DNA of 64,000 bases, taken from NCBI RefSeq assembly GCF_008831545.1, contig NZ_CP044523.1, positions 2,294,001 through 2,358,000 on the forward strand, in the 5' to 3' direction. The notes under the pieces are model-generated. The model was not told the origin of the DNA and did no database searches. It saw only the letters and a list, made by a program, of their open reading frames with translations. This DNA comes from Halorussus halophilus (lineage in GTDB: Archaea > Halobacteriota > Halobacteria > Halobacteriales > Haladaptataceae). Positions 16,153-25,028 of this stretch are shown here, one piece after another. Both the position numbers and the translations under genes were made by a program. The first letter of the stretch is position 1, and every line of letters starts with the position of its first letter.

Positions 16153-17268
16153 ATGGCGACTGGGCCTTCCTTCGGCAATGCTGAGATGGTGATGTTGGCA
16201 GCGACGCTCCTACTCTCTGGTGGGTTAGTCTTCTACGCCGCACAGTCGTTCACCGACTGGCGGCGCGAAGAAGACGACACGGGCGTCGAGGCGCTTCGCT
16301 CGACTGTCGCCGGACAGAACAACGTCGCACTCGTCGTCCCGGAAGGCCCGAGCATCGACGCACTCGCCGCGGCTGTCGGTCTGCAAGCCCTCTGTAGCGA
16401 GTGGGGCGTCACCGGTCGGTTGTTCGCCGAAGGACCGGTCACTGGAGAGGACAGCAAGACGTTCTCGAACATCTTCGACCTCGAACTGACCGTCATCGGC
16501 GCGGCGACGGATTCGCTGACCGACTGTGACGCCGCCATCGCAGTCGGCGGTGGCGGTGCAGTTCCGCGACTCTCGAACAATCCACCCGTCGTGGCTGTCA
16601 TCCGTCACCGGCCGACTGCCGAGGAGAACATCTTGACGGTGACGCCGACCGACGACGGCGCGACTTCGACGACGGTCACGCATCTGTTGAACGACGAGGG
16701 CGTCGTTCCGGACCAGCGCGTCGCGACCGCGCTCCTGCACGGCATCCGCGCTGGCACGCGAGAGTTCCGTCGCGCGAACGGGCCGAACGACTACGAGGCC
16801 GCAGGATTCCTGCACGCCTACGCCGACCTCGGACGCATCGAGGACCTGCGCTCGCCGGGCATGAGCGGCGACACGTTCGACGTAATCAGCGACGCTATCG
16901 CGAACCGCGAGCGAAGAGCCAGTTTCGCGGTGACGAACGTCGGGGCGGTACCTTCCGTGAGCGCGCTGGAGGAAGCGGCTGACACGATGCTTCGCTTGGA
17001 GGGCGTCTCGACGGCCGCCGTCTTCGGCATCCACGAAGAGACTATCGTCGTCTCCTGTCGCGCCGAAGACGTGCGCACCAACGCCTTCGACATCCTCGAC
17101 AGCGCGTTCGAGACGAGCGAAACGACCGGCGGCAACACCGACGCCGCGACCTCGCGGGTCCCACTCGGCCTGTTCGCGCAGGTCAACAGCGACTACGAGG
17201 AGACGTTGGACATGCTCATCGACGCGAGCACGCGCAAGGCGTTGTTCGAATCGTTCGAGAGTTCCTGA
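16153..17268 (+). CDS. DHH-family protein with degenerate catalytic motifs, membrane-anchored
   Basis: The protein has 371 residues. There is an N-terminal membrane helix (about residues 11-31), then a DHH/DHHA1 fold. Compared with the intact relative at 33093-34277, motif I reads GPSIDALA (still one Asp), but the VDHN motif is replaced by AVGGGGA and the DHH motif by VIRHRPT, so most metal ligands are gone. The C-terminal domain is kept (TNVGAVPSVSALEEAADTM, LRLEGVSTAAVFG). It probably no longer hydrolyses phosphodiesters and may bind nucleotides or a partner. It is a single gene. Confidence 0.8.
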   Translation: MATGPSFGNAEMVMLAATLLLSGGLVFYAAQSFTDWRREEDDTGVEALRSTVAGQNNVALVVPEGPSIDALAAAVGLQALCSEWGVTGRLFAEGPVTGEDSKTFSNIFDLELTVIGAATDSLTDCDAAIAVGGGGAVPRLSNNPPVVAVIRHRPTAEENILTVTPTDDGATSTTVTHLLNDEGVVPDQRVATALLHGIRAGTREFRRANGPNDYEAAGFLHAYADLGRIEDLRSPGMSGDTFDVISDAIANRERRASFAVTNVGAVPSVSALEEAADTMLRLEGVSTAAVFGIHEETIVVSCRAEDVRTNAFDILDSAFETSETTGGNTDAATSRVPLGLFAQVNSDYEETLDMLIDASTRKALFESFESS

Positions 17269-17386
17269 CTCTGCTCCGGAAGCGTTCGGGCGTTTCAAAA
17301 CCAACACCAATCCTACACGATTGTTCAGGTTGTGAAACAGTTACACGAAAAGAAATTTCTTGTATCCCCTCGTCGTACAGTAGCGT

Positions 17387-18730
17387 ATGGGTCTCTTCGA
17401 TAGGATCCGTGGCGAAGATAAGCCACGCGTCGCCTTCTTTGGTATCGACGGCGTGCCGTACAGCTTTCTCGAAGACAACTTCGACGAGTTCGAACATCTT
17501 TCGGCGCTTGCGAGCGAGGGGTCGTCCGGGGAGATAGAGAGCATCGTCCCACCCGAATCGTCTGCCTGCTGGCCGTCTCTCACGACCGGCGTCAACCCCG
17601 GCCGCACGGGCGTCTACGGGTTCCAAGACCGCGAAGTCGGTTCGTACGACACGTACGTCCCGATGGGTCGCGACGTGCAAGCAACTCGCGTCTGGGACCG
17701 CGTACAGGACGCGGGCCGCGACGCGACGGTCATGAACGTCCCCGTGACCTTCCCGCCACAGCGCAACGTCCAACGGATGGTCTCCGGGTTCCTCTCGCCG
17801 GGCGTGGACAAGGCCGCGTACCCCGACGAGATGCGCAACTACCTCGAATCCATCGACTACAAGATGGACGCGAACGTGAAACTCGGCCACGACGACGACA
17901 AGGCCGCGTTCATCGAGAGCGCCCACGAGACCCTCGACGCGCGCTACGAGGGCTTCAAACATTACCTCCAGCAAGACGACTGGGATCTGTTCTTCGGCGT
18001 CTTCATGACGACCGACCGTGTGAACCACTTCCTCTACAAGCACTACGAGGAGGACATGGAGTACAAACAGGAGTTCATGGACTTCTACAAGAAGGTAGAC
18101 CGCTACCTCGGCGAGATTCGCCAGAACCTGCCGGACGACGTGACGATGATGGTCGCCTCCGACCACGGCTTCACCAGCCTCGACTACGAGGTCCACTTCA
18201 ACACGTGGCTCGAAGAGGAAGGCTGGCTCTCCTACGAGGACGACGACCACGACAGCCTCGAAGACATCAGCGACGACACCGAGGCCTACGCGCTCGTCCC
18301 CGGTCGCTTCTACATCAACCTCGAAGGTCGAGAACCACGGGGAAGCGTCCCCGAGAGCGAGTACGAGGAAAAGCGCGACCAACTCAAGGAAGCCCTCGAA
18401 AACCTCGAAGGGCCGAACGGCAACAAGGTCTGTGAGCGCGTGGTCGAGAAGGAAGAAGTCTACCACGGCGACCACGAGGACATCGCCCCGGACCTCATCG
18501 CCATCCCGAACTACGGCTTCGACCTCAAGGCCGGGTTCAAGGGCCACGACGACGTGTTCGGCGTCGGCCCGCGCAACGGCATGCACAGCTTCGACAACAC
18601 GTCGCTGTTCATCGACGACCCAAGTGCGAACATCGAGGACGTGAACCTCTACGACATCGCGCCGACCATCCTCGACCTGATGGAGGAAGACTTCGAGGCC
18701 AACGAGTTCGACGGGCGTAGTCTGGTCTGA
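17387..18730 (+). CDS. Alkaline phosphatase superfamily phosphodiesterase/nucleotide pyrophosphatase
   Basis: The protein has 447 residues. Superfamily metal motifs are visible: VAFFGIDGVPYSF (first Asp), ESSACWPSLTTG (nucleophile region), MTTDRVNHF, ASDHGFTSL and NGMHSFDNTS. It ends with the usual YDIAPTILDLMEEDF. There is no signal peptide, so it is probably cytoplasmic. It should hydrolyse a phosphomonoester or diester using two metals; the substrate is unknown. It is a single gene preceded by an AT-rich stretch containing the palindrome agaaatttct. Confidence 0.87.
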   Translation: MGLFDRIRGEDKPRVAFFGIDGVPYSFLEDNFDEFEHLSALASEGSSGEIESIVPPESSACWPSLTTGVNPGRTGVYGFQDREVGSYDTYVPMGRDVQATRVWDRVQDAGRDATVMNVPVTFPPQRNVQRMVSGFLSPGVDKAAYPDEMRNYLESIDYKMDANVKLGHDDDKAAFIESAHETLDARYEGFKHYLQQDDWDLFFGVFMTTDRVNHFLYKHYEEDMEYKQEFMDFYKKVDRYLGEIRQNLPDDVTMMVASDHGFTSLDYEVHFNTWLEEEGWLSYEDDDHDSLEDISDDTEAYALVPGRFYINLEGREPRGSVPESEYEEKRDQLKEALENLEGPNGNKVCERVVEKEEVYHGDHEDIAPDLIAIPNYGFDLKAGFKGHDDVFGVGPRNGMHSFDNTSLFIDDPSANIEDVNLYDIAPTILDLMEEDFEANEFDGRSLV

Positions 18731-18816
18731 CTCGGCGAACTACCGTTTCGGATTTCGTTTTTGGTTGTTTCTACTGCCGGCTTTTGAGATGCGAAAACAA
18801 ATTCAACATCCGAACG

Positions 18817-18924
18817 GGTGGGACTGAAATGGGCCGTCCGCTAAACGAACCCTGACGAAGTAAGCACCGCAGCGAAGCGAAGAGCGCAGCGAGTCACGGG
18901 AGTTTAGCGGACGGGGCCTTTCGA
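18817..18924 (+). repeat. Conserved-end hairpin element, copy G
   Basis: It begins ggtgggactgaaatgggcc (18817-18835) and ends ggggcctttcga (18913-18924). The arms 18836-18846 (gtccgctaaac) and 18902-18912 pair perfectly. The first 19 bases differ from copy F (12161-12179, minus strand) at one position, while the arm sequences share nothing. It occupies most of the 18731-19036 gap; the rest shows no gene. Confidence 0.7.
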
Positions 18925-19036
18925 AGTGGTCGCAGTCACGTCTCCATCGTCGCAAATCCGTCCATTGCTCACAATATGACCGAGGCCTAGTTCCGACACC
19001 CACACCTTCAACTCCCTGCCCTCCAACTCACACCCC

Positions 19037-20869
19037 ATGACACGCGACGTGCGCCGGTACTTCACTGCAAAGAAGACCGTAGCGCCCACGCTCTCACGGG
19101 ACAACAGAGTAGCCTTCCTCGCCGACACCACGGGAACCAAGCAGGTCTGGACCACCGACGAACCGCTCTCGTGGCCCCGACAGCGAACCTTCTACGACGA
19201 ACGCGTCTCGTTCGTCTCGTGGTCGCCAAACGGAGACTACATCGCCTTCGGGAAGGACTCCGGAGCGGACGAACACGACCAACTGTTCCTGTTGGACCCC
19301 GAAACCAACGCCGTCACTCGACTGACCGACCGCGAGGACGCAATCCACATGTGGGGTGGCTGGAGTCCGTCCGGCGACCGCATCGCGTTCGCGGCCAACC
19401 GCCGCGACTCGTCGGTGTTCGACGTGTACGTGATGGACGTAGATGCCGAAAGCGACCCCGACGCCGAGAGCGAACCCCAACTCGTCTGTGAGGGCGACGA
19501 GGGCTTCCTCTCTGTCGAAGGCTGGAGTCCGTCCGGCGACCGACTCGTCGCCAGCGAAGCCAACGCAAGTTCCGACGGCGACCTCTTCGTCGTGGACCTC
19601 GAAACCGGTGACCGACAGCACGTCACGCCCCACGACGGACACGTGCGCTATCACTGGCCAGCGTTCGGCCCCGCAGGAGAGGCCATCTACTGCCTGAGCG
19701 ACGCGAACGCCGACACGAAAGAGTTGGTCCGAATCGACCTCGATACTTTCGAGAGCGAAACCGTCCTCTCCGGTCACGACTGGAGTTTCGACCAGTTCGC
19801 GTTCGACGCCGATTCGGGCCGACTCGCCATCACTCGTAACGTCGATGGCTACTCGGAACTCCAAGTCGGTCGCTTCGCGAGCGCGACGCACGCCAACACT
19901 GAGGAAGTAACACTTCCGGAGGGCGTCGTCCACGACCTCTCGCTCGGCCCCGACGGCGAGCGAGTCGCCGTGACTCTCTCGACGCCCGACCAGAACCATT
20001 CGGTGTTCGTCGTGGACGCCGCGAGTCCGGACACCGAGGGAGTCTTCGACGCGGAGCGCTGGACCCGCCCGTCGCCCGGTGGCATCTCGCTCGGCGACTA
20101 CGATTCGCCCGACGTAGTTCACTACGAGACGTTCGACAATCGGGAGATTCCGGCGTACTTCACGCTTCCAGACGACCCAATCCCCGGCGAGACGCCGGTC
20201 GTCGTGGACATCCACGGTGGTCCCCATCACCAGCGCAGACCGTGGTTCCGGCCGATTCGCCAGTACTTCCTCGACTCGGGCTACGCGGTGTTCGAACCGA
20301 ACGTTCGCGGGTCGTCAGGCTACGGCGGGGAGTACGCCGCGCTAGACGACGTGGAGAAGCGAATGGACTCGGTTCGAGATATCGCCGAAGCCGTCGAGTG
20401 GCTGACCGACCGGCCGGAAATCGACGCCGAGAAAGTGGTCGCCTACGGTCGCTCCTACGGCGGGTTCATGGTTCTCGCCGCGATTACGGAGTACCCCGAC
20501 CTCTGGGCGGCCGCCGTCGATTTCGTCGGCATCGCCAACTGGATTACGTTCCTCGAAAACACGGGCGACTGGCGGCGTTCCCATCGCGAAGCCGAGTACG
20601 GGTCGCTCGAAGACGACCGCGAGTTCCTCGAATCTATCAGCCCGATTCACGAGGTCGAAAACGTCGAGTGCCCGCTGTTCGTCCAACACGGCGCGAACGA
20701 CCCTCGAGTTCCGGTCGGCGAAGCCCGCCAAATCGCCGAAGAGGTCGCCGAACAGGGGATTCCAGTCGAGACGCTCGTCTTCGAGGACGAGGGCCACCAC
20801 ACGACGAAGTTGGAGAATAGAATCGAGATGTTCGAACGCATCGCGGCGTTCTTAGACGACCACGTGTAG
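19037..20869 (+). CDS. S9-family serine peptidase (acylaminoacyl-peptidase type)
   Basis: The protein has 610 residues. Residues 1-360 form a beta-propeller with TolB/WD-like blades, two of them nearly identical (GGWSPSGDRIAF and EGWSPSGDRLVA). The C-terminal alpha/beta-hydrolase domain has the triad Ser473 (AYGRSYGGFM), Asp555 (GANDPRVP) and His587 (DEGHHTTK), with the oxyanion HGGPHHQ. It should release N-terminal residues or acyl-amino acids from short peptides in the cytoplasm; no signal peptide is seen. It is a single gene, convergent with cetZ. Confidence 0.9.
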   Translation: MTRDVRRYFTAKKTVAPTLSRDNRVAFLADTTGTKQVWTTDEPLSWPRQRTFYDERVSFVSWSPNGDYIAFGKDSGADEHDQLFLLDPETNAVTRLTDREDAIHMWGGWSPSGDRIAFAANRRDSSVFDVYVMDVDAESDPDAESEPQLVCEGDEGFLSVEGWSPSGDRLVASEANASSDGDLFVVDLETGDRQHVTPHDGHVRYHWPAFGPAGEAIYCLSDANADTKELVRIDLDTFESETVLSGHDWSFDQFAFDADSGRLAITRNVDGYSELQVGRFASATHANTEEVTLPEGVVHDLSLGPDGERVAVTLSTPDQNHSVFVVDAASPDTEGVFDAERWTRPSPGGISLGDYDSPDVVHYETFDNREIPAYFTLPDDPIPGETPVVVDIHGGPHHQRRPWFRPIRQYFLDSGYAVFEPNVRGSSGYGGEYAALDDVEKRMDSVRDIAEAVEWLTDRPEIDAEKVVAYGRSYGGFMVLAAITEYPDLWAAAVDFVGIANWITFLENTGDWRRSHREAEYGSLEDDREFLESISPIHEVENVECPLFVQHGANDPRVPVGEARQIAEEVAEQGIPVETLVFEDEGHHTTKLENRIEMFERIAAFLDDHV

Positions 20870-20893
20870 TCGCTCGAAAGCCGCGTCCTCGCG

Positions 20894-21973
20894 CTAAATC
20901 AGGTCGTCCAACTGGTCGTTGCTGAACATCTCCGCGGGGTCCTCGCGTTCTTCTTCCTCTTCTTGGCTCGCCTTCTTCGCCCGCTCGATGAAGTCCTCGA
21001 CGCGCTGGGAGCGTTCGACGCCGCCGAGCAGGACGAGTGTGGCGAGACGGCCGCTGTCGAGTGGGAAGTCGCCGCCACGCACTTGGAGGCTTCCAGTCTC
21101 CTCTTCGAGCCACTTCCGCGAACGCTCGACGCCTTTCCGCGGAATCGACTCGGGTTGTCCGGCCACGACGAGCAATCCGGAGTCGGCGTCGATGGCGTTC
21201 GGCAGGCTGAGGTTGCTCAGTAGTGCCTTTCGCGTTGCGGAGGTAACCGTGTTGATGTTCTCTTCGGCGTCCTCACTGGCCTCTTCGGTGGCGAATCCGA
21301 GTGTGGCGATGCCGCCCGAGCGAAGCGTGTTGATGACTTCGCTGGAGTCCACGACGCTCTCGCCGACCCCTTCGATGGCCTCGCCAGAGGCGAAGAGCAA
21401 CCCGACTCGCTGGGCGATGTTCTGGTTGATTTTGTCGAACGCTTCGCCCATGCTCTCGCCGGAGGTGTGCCACGCGTCGTTGTCGATGAGGAGGGTCGCG
21501 TCGGCTTCTCGGACGAGCGTCTTCAGCGAGCGTCCGGCGTTGACTTGGTACATCGCACCCTCGCCGCGGCCGGGGAGGACGCCCAGTCCGTAGACGGGGA
21601 TGTCGTAGACGCGGTTCAGTTCGCGAGCGAGAACCGGCGCACCGCCCGACCCGGTACCGCCGCCGAGTCCGGCGACGACGAAGATAGCCTCTGCTTGGGC
21701 CGTGATGCGGCCGTCGAGCGCATCCATGACTTCCGTCGCGTCGTTCTGCATCACTTCCGCGCCGAGTTCGTTGTCACCGCCGACGCCGTGGCCCTTGACG
21801 CGGTCCTGTCCGACGAGCACCGTGTCGAGATCGAGTGCTGACAGGTCCGTCTCCGCGGAGTTAACTGCGAGTGCACCCTGTACCGCACCGAAGCCCATCT
21901 TCTGGTCGTACTCTGCCAACCGCTGGGTGAGTTTACCCCCTGCTTGTCCGACACCAATGAGGACGACTTTCAT
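20894..21973 (-). CDS. cetZ: CetZ, tubulin/FtsZ-superfamily cytoskeletal GTPase
   Basis: The protein has 359 residues. The tubulin signature AGLGGGTGSGG sits at about 101-111; the opening MKVVLIGVGQAGGKLTQRL and DRVKGHGVGGDNELGAEVM are typical of CetZ rather than FtsZ. CetZ proteins polymerise with GTP and control cell shape and motility in haloarchaea. The start at 21973 is set by the family N-terminus and by a TATA at 21993-22002. The C-terminus ends in an acidic tail and FSNDQLDDLI. It is transcribed divergently from the Tad-like cluster. Which paralogue it is cannot be told here. Confidence 0.93.
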   Translation of the reverse strand: MKVVLIGVGQAGGKLTQRLAEYDQKMGFGAVQGALAVNSAETDLSALDLDTVLVGQDRVKGHGVGGDNELGAEVMQNDATEVMDALDGRITAQAEAIFVVAGLGGGTGSGGAPVLARELNRVYDIPVYGLGVLPGRGEGAMYQVNAGRSLKTLVREADATLLIDNDAWHTSGESMGEAFDKINQNIAQRVGLLFASGEAIEGVGESVVDSSEVINTLRSGGIATLGFATEEASEDAEENINTVTSATRKALLSNLSLPNAIDADSGLLVVAGQPESIPRKGVERSRKWLEEETGSLQVRGGDFPLDSGRLATLVLLGGVERSQRVEDFIERAKKASQEEEEEREDPAEMFSNDQLDDLI

Positions 21974-21992
21974 GCGAGTTGGGTCGAATTGG

Positions 21993-22002
21993 TAGTTAAT
22001 CA
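21993..22002 (-). promoter_or_regulatory. TATA box of cetZ
   Basis: Minus-strand gattaactac sits about 25 bases before the ATG at 21973, giving a nearly leaderless transcript. Confidence 0.55.
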
Positions 22003-22147
22003 ACCTTCCGGCGTTGGGACGTGAGGACCGCATTTCCGTCCGAAAAGTGGTAATACCTATTCGCTTACTTGTATGTCTGTGAAACCACACTTTCCCCGCT
22101 GTCTCAGGATATATCCCTCGACCAATCTTCCCAGACCACTACTCGAA

Positions 22148-22155
22148 TTTAAATA
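22148..22155 (+). promoter_or_regulatory. First promoter of the Tad-like cluster
   Basis: The sequence tttaaata is a near-consensus archaeal TATA box 31 bases before the ATG at 22179, so the transcript should be leaderless. It is the most TATA-like sequence near the cluster and divergent from the cetZ promoter. Confidence 0.65.
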
Positions 22156-22178
22156 GTAAGCCGAGACCAGCACGGGCT

Positions 22179-22625
22179 ATGCCGACTTCCGAATCACTCG
22201 ACGAGCGACTCCAAGCAGTCGAACGCGCACTCATCGACGCCGACACGAACACCGACCACGACCTGACGGCCCTCCGGGACGCCGCAGAAGTCGATGCGCA
22301 ACTCGCTGCGCACACCGAACGACTCGACACGCTCGAAGCGCGCGTCGAAGAACTGGAGGCCGCGACCCAAGCGCTCAGAGGCTACGTCGGGAACGTCAGG
22401 GCAGTCAACGACGCCGTGGAACGACGGGCGGACGCCGCGCTCGCCAAAGCCGAATCGGTGGAACAGGCGGTCGGTTCGACCGATTCCGAGGCGTTCGAGA
22501 TGGACTCGTTCCGGAGCGTCCAACGAGACACCGACCGCGAGCGCACCCCCGAAGCGGACGACGGCGAGGACATCTGCGAGGGCTCGGCGCGCGGCCTGCT
22601 CGCTCGCCTCGCCGGGGTCTCGTAG
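22179..22625 (+). CDS. Coiled-coil protein, first gene of the Tad-like cluster
   Basis: The protein has 148 acidic residues and no membrane segment. Residues 5-105 are almost entirely helical with heptad spacing (DAQLAAHTERLDTLEARVEE), then a polar linker and a C-terminal GSARGLLARLAGV. I recall related sequences as DUF7310. The role is unknown; as the cytoplasmic first gene of the cluster it could be an assembly or regulatory partner of the ATPase. It overlaps the next gene by 1 base. Confidence 0.7.
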   Translation: MPTSESLDERLQAVERALIDADTNTDHDLTALRDAAEVDAQLAAHTERLDTLEARVEELEAATQALRGYVGNVRAVNDAVERRADAALAKAESVEQAVGSTDSEAFEMDSFRSVQRDTDRERTPEADDGEDICEGSARGLLARLAGVS

Positions 22626-23104
22626 TGTTACGAACCGTTCTCGCTGTCGTCCTCGCAATCGTAATCGTCGGGGTCGTCTCCCCAGCATTCGAAGACGCGA
22701 GAATCGCGCGGAGCGAGAGCCAGACCGAAACCGAACTCGTACGCCTCCGAGTGGCCGCTACCGAACTCGCGCGCGAGCAGAACGTCGGCGCGCGCCGGAC
22801 GCTCGAACTCTCGGTTCCAGACGAATCTGTGACTCGCGCTTCGGTCGCCTTCGTGGCGCTCGGCGGCGTTCCAGACGGGCAAGCGGACACCGACACGCCA
22901 CACTCCGACCGACTCGCATATCGCGTCGAAGGGGGCGACACGCACGTCTTTCGTCTCCCGGTCGATCTGCTCGTCGCGGGTGAAAACCAAGCCAGCGATG
23001 CCAACGCGCTCGTCGTCCACGGCGGAACGGTTCGTCTGACTCTCCGACTAGTCCGCGACGGCGACAGACCAGTCGTCGCCGTCGAACACTCCGGTTCCCA
23101 GTAG
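22625..23104 (+). CDS. Single-pass membrane protein of the Tad-like cluster, pseudopilin-like
   Basis: The protein has 159 residues, with a GTG start overlapping the previous stop. The first 19 residues are a membrane helix (LRTVLAVVLAIVIVGVVSPA). A long charged helix (RSESQTETELVRLRVAATEL) and a beta-rich domain follow, the layout of a type IV pilin or minor pseudopilin lacking a classical leader. It is related to sequences I recall as DUF7311. Function unknown; membership in the pilus-like machine is inferred from position. Confidence 0.65.
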   Translation: MLRTVLAVVLAIVIVGVVSPAFEDARIARSESQTETELVRLRVAATELAREQNVGARRTLELSVPDESVTRASVAFVALGGVPDGQADTDTPHSDRLAYRVEGGDTHVFRLPVDLLVAGENQASDANALVVHGGTVRLTLRLVRDGDRPVVAVEHSGSQ

Positions 23105-23120
23105 TCGCTCGACCGCGCCC

Positions 23121-23156
23121 GGAGATTTATGACCGGAGACGGGACCAACCCGCGGC
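23121..23156 (+). promoter_or_regulatory. Internal promoter before the secretion ATPase gene
   Basis: The stretch from tttat (23126) to the ATG at 23157 aligns without gaps to the stretch before the gene at 26791. TATA-to-ATG spacing is 31 bases in both, and the last 15 bases (ccaacccgcggcatg) are identical. The simplest reading is a pair of matched leaderless promoters in the cluster. Confidence 0.55.
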
Positions 23157-25028
23157 ATGTCTCTGCTGTCGCGCTTCCGCGAGGGGCCGCCGAACTGCCG
23201 GTGTGTCCCCGCCTTCGAGAGCGACCGACTCCTCATCGACGCCAGCGACTGCCCCGGTTCTGGCGACCTCGCGGCCGCTACTGAGTGTCGTAACACTGCC
23301 GTCTCGGCGCTCGCAGACCGAGACGCCGAGGAAGTCGTCGTCCGAACGACCGGAGTCGAACGAGCCTACGAAGGCGATTCGGCGGCACTGCTGGTGTCTG
23401 CCGGTCGGTTCGCCGAGCGGGTCGCCTTCTACGACGCGACGCTGGCCGAGAGAGCGACGACCGACCCGCTCGGGGCTGCTCAGGCGGCCGTCGGCCGCGC
23501 TGGACCGGTAGGCGACGTCGCGGCCGAGACGGGGTTGGCGGACAGCATCCAGCAGTTCGAAGGGACGAACTACGACGACGCACTCGGCGCGCTCGTCGGG
23601 CCACGAATCGCTCGTGCTCGCGTCGCCGAGAGTCCGCCACGAGAAGCGACGCTGGAGGACGAGCGAACGCTCGACAGCGGCGCGACCGTCCGCGTCTACT
23701 CCTCGCCCGACCACGCGCTCCGTACCTACCACCTCGAACCAGTGGAGTTCGCGCTCGACGACGACGCGCTCACGACGCTCGCTCGCGCCTACGAGTTGCT
23801 GGCGGAGGGCGCAGTTTCGGGCGGCAACCGCGCGCCGGGTCGTGCAGTCCGACGAGTCGCCAGCGACTCGGACCCAATCGAAATACTCTCCTCGGCGCTC
23901 GAAAAGCACACTCGCGGCTTCGGCGTCTTCGCCGACTTCTTCGCAGATTCTACCGTCTCGGACGTGTTCGCCACCGCACCGGTCGGCCAGAACGCGCTCC
24001 GTGTCTCGGTGGCCGCCGAACGGATGCGGACGAACGTCAGACTCACCGACTCGGGGGCGGAGACGTTGGCCTCCCGACTCCGGCGTGCGAGCGGGAACGC
24101 GTTCTCTCGGGCCTCTCCGACGCTCGACGCCAGTGTCGAGACCGAAGGCGGCACCGTCAGAGTCGCCGCCGTCACCGACCCTGCTTGCGACGGCCCGGGG
24201 TTCACCTTTCGCGCCCACGACGAGTCGGCGTGGACACTTCCCGCGCTCGTCGCCAACGGAACCCTTCCGGCCGACGCGGCCGCACTGCTCTCGATTGCAG
24301 TCGAGCGTGCGGCTTCTGGACTCGTGGCCGGTACGCGCGGCGCTGGCAAGACGACGTTGCTGGGCGCACTACTCTGGGAACTCCCCGCGGAGACCCGAAC
24401 GGTCTGCATCGAAGACACGCCGGAACTACCGATTGGGGCACTCCAACAGCACGGCCGCGACACGCAACCGCTCCGCGCGACGACCGACGGCGGTCCCCGC
24501 CTCGCGCCCGCCGAAGCACTGCGAACCGCGCTCAGACTCGGTGAGGGCGCGCTGGTCGTCGGCGAAGTCCGGGGTGAAGAGGCGGCCGTCCTCTACGAAG
24601 CCATGCGAGTCGGTGCGAGCGGGAGCGCGGTGCTGGGAACCATCCACGGCGACGGCGCAGAAGCGGTCCGCGAACGCGTCGTCTCGGACCTCGGCGTCCC
24701 CGAAACCGCTTTCGCCGCCACGGACCTCGTGGTCACGCTGGAACCCGTAGAGGACGGCAAGCGCGTCACAACCATCGAGGAAGTCGTCGCTCCCGACCGG
24801 TTCCAGTCGCTGTTCGAGTCGCGAGACGGTACACTCGAACCGACCGGCAGAATCGACCGCGGCAACAGCGAACTGGTCGCCGACCTCGCGCGGAGTGGGG
24901 AGTCATACGCCGACGTACGGCAGGCGCTCGAATCACGTGAGCGACTGCTCTCGACGCTCGCAGACGAGGAGCGAACCAGTTGCGCCGACGTGGTGAGCGC
25001 GTACGCGAGTCGTGGGAGGGACGCGTGA
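23157..25028 (+). CDS. Type II/IV secretion ATPase (GspE/VirB11/TadA type)
   Basis: The protein has 623 residues. The first 190 or so are a region of unknown fold. The C-terminal motor has Walker A GTRGAGKTT (Lys398), an Asp box (CIEDTPELP), Walker B-like LVVGEVRGEEAAVLYEAM and a His box (LGTIHGDGAEAVRERV). Such hexameric ATPases power assembly of pili or secretion pseudopili from the cytoplasmic face of the membrane. The organisation with a TadC-type partner downstream fits the Tad/archaellum branch. The stop overlaps the start of the next gene by 4 bases. Confidence 0.9.
   Translation: MSLLSRFREGPPNCRCVPAFESDRLLIDASDCPGSGDLAAATECRNTAVSALADRDAEEVVVRTTGVERAYEGDSAALLVSAGRFAERVAFYDATLAERATTDPLGAAQAAVGRAGPVGDVAAETGLADSIQQFEGTNYDDALGALVGPRIARARVAESPPREATLEDERTLDSGATVRVYSSPDHALRTYHLEPVEFALDDDALTTLARAYELLAEGAVSGGNRAPGRAVRRVASDSDPIEILSSALEKHTRGFGVFADFFADSTVSDVFATAPVGQNALRVSVAAERMRTNVRLTDSGAETLASRLRRASGNAFSRASPTLDASVETEGGTVRVAAVTDPACDGPGFTFRAHDESAWTLPALVANGTLPADAAALLSIAVERAASGLVAGTRGAGKTTLLGALLWELPAETRTVCIEDTPELPIGALQQHGRDTQPLRATTDGGPRLAPAEALRTALRLGEGALVVGEVRGEEAAVLYEAMRVGASGSAVLGTIHGDGAEAVRERVVSDLGVPETAFAATDLVVTLEPVEDGKRVTTIEEVVAPDRFQSLFESRDGTLEPTGRIDRGNSELVADLARSGESYADVRQALESRERLLSTLADEERTSCADVVSAYASRGRDA

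Noticed and set aside
17216-18586. 456-codon open frame antisense to the phosphodiesterase gene
   Set aside because: It mirrors the GC-rich third positions of the real gene; it is rich in Val/Leu/Arg runs with no domain and overlaps a well-conserved protein.
19350-19550. Repeated DNA tggagtccgtccggcgaccg in the S9 peptidase gene
   Set aside because: It encodes two equivalent beta-propeller blades (GWSPSGDR); it is a protein repeat, not a mobile or CRISPR repeat.
23127-24218. 363-codon antisense frame within the secretion ATPase gene
   Set aside because: Arg-rich and without motifs, and the sense frame carries all ATPase motifs.
24980-25024. ATG at 24980 as start of the TadC-type gene
   Set aside because: It would overlap the ATPase gene by 49 bases with Arg-rich codons; the GTG at 25025 gives the usual 4-base overlap.
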